NCBI GenBank assembly: GCA_038239305.1
Contig: JBBSEW010000010.1
Location: forward strand, 1 to 64,000
Reading direction: 5' to 3'
Source: JALYUA01 sp038239305
GTDB lineage: Bacteria; Acidobacteriota; Thermoanaerobaculia; UBA5066; Gp7-AA6
Length of the DNA stretch: 64,000 bases
The position numbers and the translations under genes are program-made. The notes below the pieces were generated by a model. The model was not told the DNA's origin. It saw only the letters and a list, made by a program, of their open reading frames with translations, and did not search any database. Of the stretch, positions 57,674 to 64,000 are shown piece by piece (within the stretch, counting starts at the first letter, position 1; every line of letters begins with the position of its first letter).

Positions 57674-57796
57674 ATGAACAGCGCGATGCAGGTCGGCGGA
57701 TCAAACCGACCGGCGAGCCTCGGGCTTCGGCTTCGATCCCTCGAGAATCCTCCAGGGCGGATGACGCAACCGAAGAAGAGAAAGGTGTCCGCATGA
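57674..57796 (+). CDS. Possible 40-residue small protein coupled to permease 4
   Basis: A 41-codon open frame starts at ATG 57674, five bases after GGAG, and its TGA overlaps the start of permease 4 as ATGA. The peptide is basic with a Lys/Arg patch near its end (Q-P-K-K-R-K-V-S-A) and has no membrane helix. The neat ribosome-binding site and overlap suggest translation, either of a small protein or of a leader that couples permease 4 to the upstream genes. The composition is not strongly protein-like, so chance cannot be excluded. Confidence 0.35.
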   Translation: MNSAMQVGGSNRPASLGLRLRSLENPPGRMTQPKKRKVSA

Positions 57797-60219
57797 CGAG
57801 CTTCGCCGCCGACGCACGCTACGCGATCCGCATGCTCCTGCGGAGCCCCGGCTTCACGGCGGTCGCCGTCGCGACGCTTGCCCTGGCGATTGGCGTGAAC
57901 ACGGCGATCTTCTCGCTCGTCGACTCCGTTCTCTGGAAGCCGCTCCCCTACCCCGCCTCGGAACGGCTCGTTTCCCTCCACGAAGCGAATCTCGAGAGAG
58001 GCATACCCAGTTTCTCGGTTTCGCCTCCCAACTACTTCGATTGGCGCGACCGCAACCGATCGTTCTCGGCGCTCGCGGCCCTCGACACGGAGGACGCGGC
58101 GTTGACGGGAATCCCGAGACGGCCGGCGGAGCGCATTCGGACCACATACGCGACTGCGGAGCTTTTCCCGGTCGTCGCCGTGCCGCCGGAGCTCGGTCGA
58201 GGATTCACGGCCGACGAGGCGAAGCGCGGCGGGCCCCATGTGGCGGTGATCGGGCACTCGCTCCGCGAGAAGGTCTTCGGCGTCGAACGGAATGTTCTCG
58301 GCCGGACCGTCCGCCTCGATTCCGTCGACTACGTCGTTGTTGGCGTGATGCCGGCCGGGTTCGAGTACCCCGCCGGCTACGGGTCCGTCTGGCTTCCCAT
58401 CGTCTTTCCGGAGAACGTGATGACCCAGCGGGGAGCCCATTACCTCGAGGTCGTGGGCCGGCTGAAGCCCGGCGTGACCGTCGAGAGCGCGGAGCGCGAC
58501 CTGGCGGCCATCCACCGCGCCATCCATGCGGAGAATCCGGGCATCGCGGTTGGTTGGGAACCCGTGGCGGCCTCGCTGCACGAGCAGATCTCGGGCAAGG
58601 CGCGTCCCCCTCTCCGTATTCTGCTCGGCGCCGTGCTGTTCGTGCTCCTGATCGCGTGCGCGAACGTGGCGAATCTGCTGCTCGCCCGCGCCACCGGCCG
58701 CGAATCCGAGCTCGCAACCCGCGCGGCGCTCGGAGCGGGCCGGGGGCGGATCATCCGGCAGCTCCTCACCGAGAGCTTCATCCTGTCGGCGGCCGGCTGC
58801 ACGCTCGGCATCCTGCTCGCGGGCTGGTGCGTCTCGTGGATGGTCCGATTCGGACCGCAGGACCTGCCGCGACTCGCCGAGACGCAGCTCGACTGGCGTG
58901 TCCTGGCATTCAGCATCCTTCTGACCGCGGCGACGGCCGCCCTGTTCGGCATGGCGCCCGCCCTTCGCGCCGCTCGCGGCGTCGACGCAGGACTGAAGTC
59001 CGGGGGACGCAGCCGGTCGGGCTCGCGGGAAGCCGTGGGACTGCGGCAAGGTTTCGTGGTCGCGGAGATCGCCCTTTCGCTCATCCTCCTCGCCGGATCG
59101 GGGCTCCTTCTCCGAAGCTTCGGGCGGCTTCAGAACACGGACCCCGGTTTTCGCGCGCGCCGCGTCCTGACGTACAACGTCTCCCTTCCCGAGACCCGGT
59201 ACCCGAACGACGAGGCGATCGGGCGGTTCTTCAAAACGCTGTTCGAGCGCTCGCGCGCGCTGCCGGGCGTTCGGTCGGTCGCTGCGATATACGGCCTTCC
59301 TCTCGCGGGCACGCGCTTCTCCAGCACGTTCACGATCGCGGGAGAACCCCCTCCGCCGCCCGCGAACGAGCCTTCCTCGCAGCTGCGCGTCGTCAGTCGC
59401 GACTACTTCCGCACCATCGGTATACCGCTCGTGGCGGGCCGCGGCTTCACGTCCACGGATCGTCGTGGAGCGCCGGCTGTCATGATCGCGAGCGCCGCCG
59501 CGGCGCGACGTTTCTGGCCGGCCGGCGACGCGATCGGCCACCGGGTCCGGTTCGGCGCCCGCATGGGCGCGACGCGGGTGGAGGGCGAGATCGTGGGAAT
59601 CGTCGGCGACATTCGCGACGCCGGTCTCGATCAGGAACCGACGCCTTTTTTCTATGGAAGCCTCGAACAGGCGCCGGTCGGGGCCGCCACCGTGATTCTC
59701 GAGACGGCCGCCGCGCCTCGGAGCCTGTCGGCGGCCGCCGCCGGGGCCGTGACTTCGATCGACCGCGACGTGCCGGTCTCCGACATCCAGTCCATGGGAG
59801 ACATCGTCGCTCTTTCCATCGCCCGCCAGCGATTCGCCGCGCTTCTCGTGACGCTTTTCGCGGGAGCCGCTCTTCTGCTCGCGGCGATCGGCACCTACGG
59901 AGTCCTCGCGTACGGAGTCGGACTCCGCCGCCGCGAGATCGGTGTGCGGGCGGCACTCGGGGCGACCCCCCGCGGCGTCCTGCTCCTGATCCTCCGCCAG
60001 GGAGCTCTGCTCTCCGGACTCGGCACGGCCATCGGCCTCGCCGCGGCGCTCGGGGTGACCCGGCTCATGTCGGGTCTTCTGTTCGGCGTCGGTCCGAGGG
60101 ACATCGCAGTGCTCGCATCGGCCGCGGCGATCCTCGTCGGTGTTTCCCTTCTGGCGAGCGGACTGCCCGCGTGGCGCGCCGCGCGCATCTCGCCTTCCGA
60201 AGCGCTTCGCGCCGAGTAA
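57793..60219 (+). CDS. ADOP-type ABC transporter permease 4
   Basis: 808 residues. The first helix ends G-V-N-T-A-I-F-S-L-V; the periplasmic subtype motif is S-P-P-N-Y-F-D-W-R-D-R-N. FtsX block 1 is V-L-L-I-A-C-A-N-V-A-N-L-L-L-A-R-A-T-G-R and the C-terminus P-A-W-R-A-A-R-I-S-P-S-E-A-L-R-A-E. I chose ATG 57793 because it gives the common N-terminus (A-D-A-R-Y-A-I-R-M-L-L-R-S-P-G-F); the open frame extends into the previous gene. It follows the small open frame by a 4-base overlap. No ATPase gene stands directly before it. Confidence 0.93.
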   Translation: MTSFAADARYAIRMLLRSPGFTAVAVATLALAIGVNTAIFSLVDSVLWKPLPYPASERLVSLHEANLERGIPSFSVSPPNYFDWRDRNRSFSALAALDTEDAALTGIPRRPAERIRTTYATAELFPVVAVPPELGRGFTADEAKRGGPHVAVIGHSLREKVFGVERNVLGRTVRLDSVDYVVVGVMPAGFEYPAGYGSVWLPIVFPENVMTQRGAHYLEVVGRLKPGVTVESAERDLAAIHRAIHAENPGIAVGWEPVAASLHEQISGKARPPLRILLGAVLFVLLIACANVANLLLARATGRESELATRAALGAGRGRIIRQLLTESFILSAAGCTLGILLAGWCVSWMVRFGPQDLPRLAETQLDWRVLAFSILLTAATAALFGMAPALRAARGVDAGLKSGGRSRSGSREAVGLRQGFVVAEIALSLILLAGSGLLLRSFGRLQNTDPGFRARRVLTYNVSLPETRYPNDEAIGRFFKTLFERSRALPGVRSVAAIYGLPLAGTRFSSTFTIAGEPPPPPANEPSSQLRVVSRDYFRTIGIPLVAGRGFTSTDRRGAPAVMIASAAAARRFWPAGDAIGHRVRFGARMGATRVEGEIVGIVGDIRDAGLDQEPTPFFYGSLEQAPVGAATVILETAAAPRSLSAAAAGAVTSIDRDVPVSDIQSMGDIVALSIARQRFAALLVTLFAGAALLLAAIGTYGVLAYGVGLRRREIGVRAALGATPRGVLLLILRQGALLSGLGTAIGLAAALGVTRLMSGLLFGVGPRDIAVLASAAAILVGVSLLASGLPAWRAARISPSEALRAE

Positions 60220-60231
60220 TTGGGAGGAACC

Positions 60232-62631
60232 ATGCACGGATTCACACAGGACCTTCGCCACGCGGCCCGGATGCTGCGCAAGAGCCCCGGCTTCGCGGCC
60301 ATTGCGATCGCCACGCTCGCCATCGGCATCGGCGCGAACGCCGCGATCTTCTCGGTCGTCGACGCCGTTCTCCTGCGTCCGCTCGCCTACCGGGACTCCG
60401 GGCGGCTCGTCTGGGTGCGCGAGACGCAGCCGGATCTCCACGACGCTCCAGCCACCGCGGCGGATTTCCTCGACTGGTCGGCCGGCGTGCATTCGGCCGA
60501 GCTCGCGGCCTCCGAGTACCGGGGATTCGTGCTCACCGGCCGGGGGGCTCCGCAGAACGTGGTCGGCGCGCGGGTGACTCCCAATCTTTTCACCCTCCTC
60601 GGTACCCGCGCCCGTCTCGGCCGGACCCTCCAGCCGTCGGATTCGGAAGGCGGAGGCGGAAATCGCGTCGTCGTAGCCGAGGCGTTCTGGAAATCCCGGC
60701 TCGGCAGCCCGCCGATCGGCAGCGTGTTCCGGCTCAATGGAAAACCGGTCGAGCTCGTGGGCGTCATGCCGCGGGGCTTCGATCATCCGCGGGGCGCCGA
60801 CGCGTGGGTCCCCCTTTCGATGACTCCCGAGGAGAAGGCCGACCGCGGCTCACACTTCCTGCAGGTGATCGGGAGGCTCGCTCCCGGCGGAACCCAGGCG
60901 GGAGCGCAGGCCGAGCTCGACACCCTGACGGCCCGGCTGCGGCATGATTTTCCGGACACGAACGCGGGACATGGCGCCCGGATCGTCCCGCTCCGCGACG
61001 AGCTCGTCGGCAGCCTGCGGCGGACCGTGCTGGTCCTGCTCGCGGCGGTCTCGATGGTCCTGCTCCTCGCGTGCGTCAATCTCGGAAACCTGATCCTCGC
61101 CAAGAATGCGGCGCGCTCCAGGGAAATCGCCATCCGTGCGGCGATTGGCGCCGGGCGTGTCCGCCTCGTCCGGCAGCTGCTCACGGAAAGCGCCCTCCTG
61201 TCGTTTCTCGGAGGGGCCGCCGGGATCGCGGTCGCCGCGTGGGGCATCGAGCTGCTCTCCCGGGCTCGCCCGCTGTCGTTCACCGATGCCGCGCCCATCC
61301 GCATCGACGCGAGAATCCTCCTCTTCACCCTGATCTCCTCGGTCGTCACGACCCTGCTCTTCGGGCTCACTCCGGCGTTCACGCTGGCGCGGGGCACGCT
61401 GAACGCCGCTTTGGGCTCCGCCGGCCGGACCACGGGCGGGCGTTCCCGCGCCCGCGGCCGAACGGTGCTCGCGATCGGTGAGATCGCGGTCGCCCTCGCG
61501 TTGCTGATCGGCGCCGGTCTCATGATCCGGAGCGCGAGCCGCCTGGCGGGAGTCGACCCCGGGTTCCAGCCCGCCCACGTCCTGCTCGTCGCCGACCTGA
61601 CCCTTCCGGATACGCGATACGCCTCCGACGACGCGCTGCGGGCGTTCGGCCGGGCCTCCGTGGCCGCGGTGGCGTCCGTGCCGGGGGTTTCCGGCGCGGC
61701 GCTGACGAACAGCCCGCCACTCGCGGGAAACAACACATCCGGAGACTTCAAGCTCGAGGGGCGCCCCGACTGGGAGCCCGGCAGGCAGCCCCTGGCGCAG
61801 TACCGCGTGGTCACGCCTGACTACCTGCGCCTGCTCTCGATCCCGATGCGAAGCGGCCGCGGGTTCACGGAAACGGACCAGGAGAATTCGCTGCCCGTCG
61901 CGCTCGTCAGCGAAGCGTTCGCGACTCGATTCTTTCCCGGCAAGAGCCCGATCGGGACCCGGCTGCAGGTCGAATGGGGAGCGGACAAGAGCTGGAGAAC
62001 GATCGTCGGCGTGGCCGCCAGCGTGCGAGGAGAGGGTCTCGACACGGCCCCGATGCCGGAGATTTATTTCCCCTTCGCGCAACATCCCGCGCACAACCCC
62101 GTCGTGCTCCTGGCGACGTCCCGTCCTCCCGAGGCGATGCTCGCTTCCGTGCGCAGCGCCGTCTGGTCGATCGATCGGGACCTTCCGCTGCGCGCGCTCG
62201 TGCCGATGTCCGAGATCATTTCCCGCTCCTACGCCAGACGGAGCTTCTCGACCGTCCTTCTCACCGTCTTCGGCTTCGCCGCTCTCCTCATCGCGTCGCT
62301 CGGCGTGTACGGGGTTCTCTCTCAGCTCGTCTCGGAGCGGCGCAAGGAGATCGGGATCCGCCTGACGCTCGGGGCACAGCGGTCGGACGTGTTCCGGCTG
62401 ATCGCGGGACGCGGCCTCTTCCTGACGGCGGTCGGCATCGGGATTGGCGTCGTCGCCGCTCTCATCGTGACCCGTACTCTCGGAGCGCTTCTCTACGACG
62501 TCAGCCCCACCGATCCTCTGACTTTCGCCACCCTGACGGCCCTGATGGGCGGTGTATCGCTGCTCGCGTCCGCGATTCCCGCGCACCGCGCCACGCGCGT
62601 CGATCCGATCGTCGCCCTGCGGGCCGAGTGA
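60232..62631 (+). CDS. ADOP-type ABC transporter permease 5
   Basis: 799 residues. It has G-I-G-A-N-A-A-I-F-S-V-V after the first helix, V-L-L-L-A-C-V-N-L-G-N-L-I-L-A-K-N-A-A-R-S-R-E-I-A in block 1 (the positively charged loop starts with Lys-Asn-Ala instead of Arg-Ala-x-Gly), and P-A-H-R-A-T-R-V-D-P-I-V-A-L-R-A-E at the end. GGGAGG six bases before the ATG at 60232 decides the start over the TTG at 60220. The subtype motif is A-A-D-F-L-D-W. It lies 12 bases after permease 4. Confidence 0.93.
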   Translation: MHGFTQDLRHAARMLRKSPGFAAIAIATLAIGIGANAAIFSVVDAVLLRPLAYRDSGRLVWVRETQPDLHDAPATAADFLDWSAGVHSAELAASEYRGFVLTGRGAPQNVVGARVTPNLFTLLGTRARLGRTLQPSDSEGGGGNRVVVAEAFWKSRLGSPPIGSVFRLNGKPVELVGVMPRGFDHPRGADAWVPLSMTPEEKADRGSHFLQVIGRLAPGGTQAGAQAELDTLTARLRHDFPDTNAGHGARIVPLRDELVGSLRRTVLVLLAAVSMVLLLACVNLGNLILAKNAARSREIAIRAAIGAGRVRLVRQLLTESALLSFLGGAAGIAVAAWGIELLSRARPLSFTDAAPIRIDARILLFTLISSVVTTLLFGLTPAFTLARGTLNAALGSAGRTTGGRSRARGRTVLAIGEIAVALALLIGAGLMIRSASRLAGVDPGFQPAHVLLVADLTLPDTRYASDDALRAFGRASVAAVASVPGVSGAALTNSPPLAGNNTSGDFKLEGRPDWEPGRQPLAQYRVVTPDYLRLLSIPMRSGRGFTETDQENSLPVALVSEAFATRFFPGKSPIGTRLQVEWGADKSWRTIVGVAASVRGEGLDTAPMPEIYFPFAQHPAHNPVVLLATSRPPEAMLASVRSAVWSIDRDLPLRALVPMSEIISRSYARRSFSTVLLTVFGFAALLIASLGVYGVLSQLVSERRKEIGIRLTLGAQRSDVFRLIAGRGLFLTAVGIGIGVVAALIVTRTLGALLYDVSPTDPLTFATLTALMGGVSLLASAIPAHRATRVDPIVALRAE

Positions 62632-62670
62632 CGCGACGCCGGATGTCCGTATGGACCGAGAGGAGGCGCT

Positions 62671-64000
62671 GTGATCGCTGACATCCGCCATGCCCTTCGC
62701 GCGCTGGGACGGAGTCCCGGCTTCACCGCGGCGGCCATCGTCACGCTCGCGCTCGGCATCGGCGCCACGACGGCCGTCTTCAGCCTGGTCGAGGCAACGC
62801 TCCTCCGTAGCCTTCCCTACGACGATCCGGCGAGCCTCGTCCAGATCCACGAAAATACGGCCACGGGCGCCGCGAGCGGGCGACACGAGGAGTCCTGGAA
62901 GGATTTCGAAGCGCTTCGCGCGGGCGCGCGGACGCTCTCCCGCATCGCCGGGTTCACTCCGGCGTCCTTCACGCTGACACACGCGGAGAGACCGGAGCGG
63001 CTGCCGGGCGCGTCCGTGACCTCTGACTTCTTTCCCACGCTCGGAGTCGAGCCGCGGGGGCGGGGGTTCGCCGCCTCGGACGAGGCGCCCGGGGGCGCGC
63101 GGGTCGCGATTGTCTCCGCGCGACTTGCGCAGCGTCTCTTCGGCGACGCCGGCGCGGGAGAGGCGAGGACGATCCGGATCGACGACGCTCCCTTCACGAT
63201 CGTCGGAGTTCTTCCCGCGGCGTTTCATTTCGCTCCGGTCGGCGAAGCGGACGTCTGGGTTCCCCTCCAGGTGTCGGAGGAGAGGCGCGAACGGGGTTAC
63301 TGGCACTGGATCCGCGTCGTCGCGCGCGTGTCACCCCGAGCGACGCCGGCCGCGATCCGTGCGGAGCTCGCCGGCATAGGGCGGTCCCGCTCCGCGGAAG
63401 ACCCGCAGCACCACCCGGCCGCGCGTTTCGAGGCCTCGTCGCTTCGGGACGAGATCGTCGGCCCGGTCCGCCCGATCCTCGCGATCCTGTCTGCGGCCGT
63501 CTTCTGCGTTCTGCTGATCGCGTGCGTGAACGTTGCGAACCTCCTCCTGGGGCGATCGGCGCGGCGGAGACGGGAGATCGCGATCCGGCTCTCGCTCGGC
63601 GCCGGCCGCGGCCAGTTGCTGCGGCTTCTTCTCGCGGAAAGCCTCGTTCTCGCCGGAAGCGGCGCGGCTCTCGGACTGTTCGTCGCGCGCTGGGCGCTCG
63701 CCGCGCTGGTCGCACTCATTCCCGCGGAGCGCCGGGCCGCGATGCCCTTCCTGTCCGAACTGCGGCTGAGCGGACCGGTCCTCCTCTTCACTCTCGCCGT
63801 GGCTCTCCTCTCGATCGCCGCATTCGGCCTGGGACCGGCGCTGGCTTCGATCCACGCTCCCCGTCTCGACGCGCTGCGCGCCGGAGCGGGATCGATTCCG
63901 GCCGGCCGCGGGGGCCGGTCCGGCTCGCGACTCGTCGCGACCGAGGTCGCGCTGACCCTGCTTCTTCTTTCATCCGCCGCGCTTCTCGTCCGAAGCACGA
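62671..64000 (+). CDS. ADOP-type ABC transporter permease 6, C-terminal part cut by window edge
   Basis: 443 codons are visible; the frame is open to the edge. GTG 62671 follows GAGGAGG by five bases and gives the standard N-terminus (A-D-I-R-H-A-L-R-A-L-G-R-S-P-G-F). The first helix ends G-I-G-A-T-T-A-V-F-S-L-V. FtsX block 1 (V-L-L-I-A-C-V-N-V-A-N-L-L-L-G-R-S-A-R-R-R-R-E-I-A-I-R) is intact. The second half is outside the window, so the array continues to the right. The periplasmic subtype motif S-W-K-D-F-E-A-L-R is the most diverged of the six. Confidence 0.92.
   Translation, partial: MIADIRHALRALGRSPGFTAAAIVTLALGIGATTAVFSLVEATLLRSLPYDDPASLVQIHENTATGAASGRHEESWKDFEALRAGARTLSRIAGFTPASFTLTHAERPERLPGASVTSDFFPTLGVEPRGRGFAASDEAPGGARVAIVSARLAQRLFGDAGAGEARTIRIDDAPFTIVGVLPAAFHFAPVGEADVWVPLQVSEERRERGYWHWIRVVARVSPRATPAAIRAELAGIGRSRSAEDPQHHPAARFEASSLRDEIVGPVRPILAILSAAVFCVLLIACVNVANLLLGRSARRRREIAIRLSLGAGRGQLLRLLLAESLVLAGSGAALGLFVARWALAALVALIPAERRAAMPFLSELRLSGPVLLFTLAVALLSIAAFGLGPALASIHAPRLDALRAGAGSIPAGRGGRSGSRLVATEVALTLLLLSSAALLVRST

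Noticed and set aside
54240..57794. A 1184-codon open frame on the minus strand
   Set aside because: Opposite ATPase 2 and permease 3; charged low-complexity translation with no domain signal.
57763..57796. P-K-K-R-K-V string in the small open frame, resembling a nuclear localisation signal
   Set aside because: A short basic string in a bacterial peptide; coincidence is far more likely than function as such a signal.
57634..60786. A 1050-codon open frame on the minus strand
   Set aside because: Opposite permeases 4 and 5; same shadow effect.

Overview
The window is one continuous stretch of very G+C-rich bacterial chromosome (about two thirds G+C or more by eye, strong G/C at third codon positions). 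The best guess for the host is an Acidobacteriota-like, diderm bacterium. This rests on the right-hand third, a tandem array of very long FtsX/MacB-type permeases of the kind called ADOP (acidobacterial duplicated orphan permeases), and on the left part, which has outer-membrane polysaccharide export genes (Wza-like, beta-barrel). No rRNA, tRNA, CRISPR array, transposase or phage gene was seen.

Region 1 (about 1-39876, all minus strand, read right to left) is a surface-polysaccharide locus. It begins with an export module: outer-membrane barrel, Wza, Wzc tyrosine kinase, CpsB/CapC-type PHP phosphatase and an anchored protein of unknown function. A NusG/RfaH-like antiterminator follows, with a structured leader after it. 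Then come sugar and assembly genes: UDP-HexNAc 6-dehydrogenase, WbpP-like 4-epimerase, Wzm/Wzt ABC exporter, and a nonulosonate set (NeuB-like, NeuC-like, CMP-nonulosonate cytidylyltransferase). Further on are an AsnB-type amidotransferase, a PhyH-type dioxygenase, a pyruvyltransferase, a methyltransferase, three large GT-B-like proteins, many glycosyltransferases, a Wzy/WaaL-like protein, a PLP aminotransferase, a fused phosphoglycosyltransferase/4,6-dehydratase, and a second nonulosonate set (SDR, NeuB, formyltransferase, CBS-nucleotidyltransferase) that runs off the left edge. At least 15 junctions are 4-base ATGA/GTGA overlaps, so the locus looks like one translationally coupled operon. 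A plausible product is an acidic, nonulosonate-containing, N-formylated and pyruvylated glycan.

Region 2 (39919-42913, plus strand) holds a second Wzy/WaaL-like membrane protein, a roughly 500-base spacer full of 8-bp GATCG-type degenerate repeats, and folD, which seems to be leaderless.

Region 3 (43098-47156, plus strand) is the most unusual part. An A+T-rich promoter island carries a perfect 16-bp palindrome. It precedes a BlaI/MecI-type repressor, an M56 (BlaR1-type) metalloprotease whose usual sensor domain is replaced by about ten 29-residue 'RIHG' repeats, and a signal-peptide protein carrying eight copies of the same repeat. The three genes are joined by ATGA overlaps and end at a 9-bp hairpin. 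I read this as a BlaI/BlaR1-like signalling module with a novel repeat-based sensor and a matching secreted partner.

Region 4 (47265-64000, plus strand) is a MacAB-like efflux array: one membrane-fusion protein, two ATPases, six long permeases (the last cut by the window edge), one decayed permease C-terminus, and one possible 40-residue small protein coupled to a permease. The adjacent protease/repressor module is a natural candidate for its regulator, but this is inference from position only.
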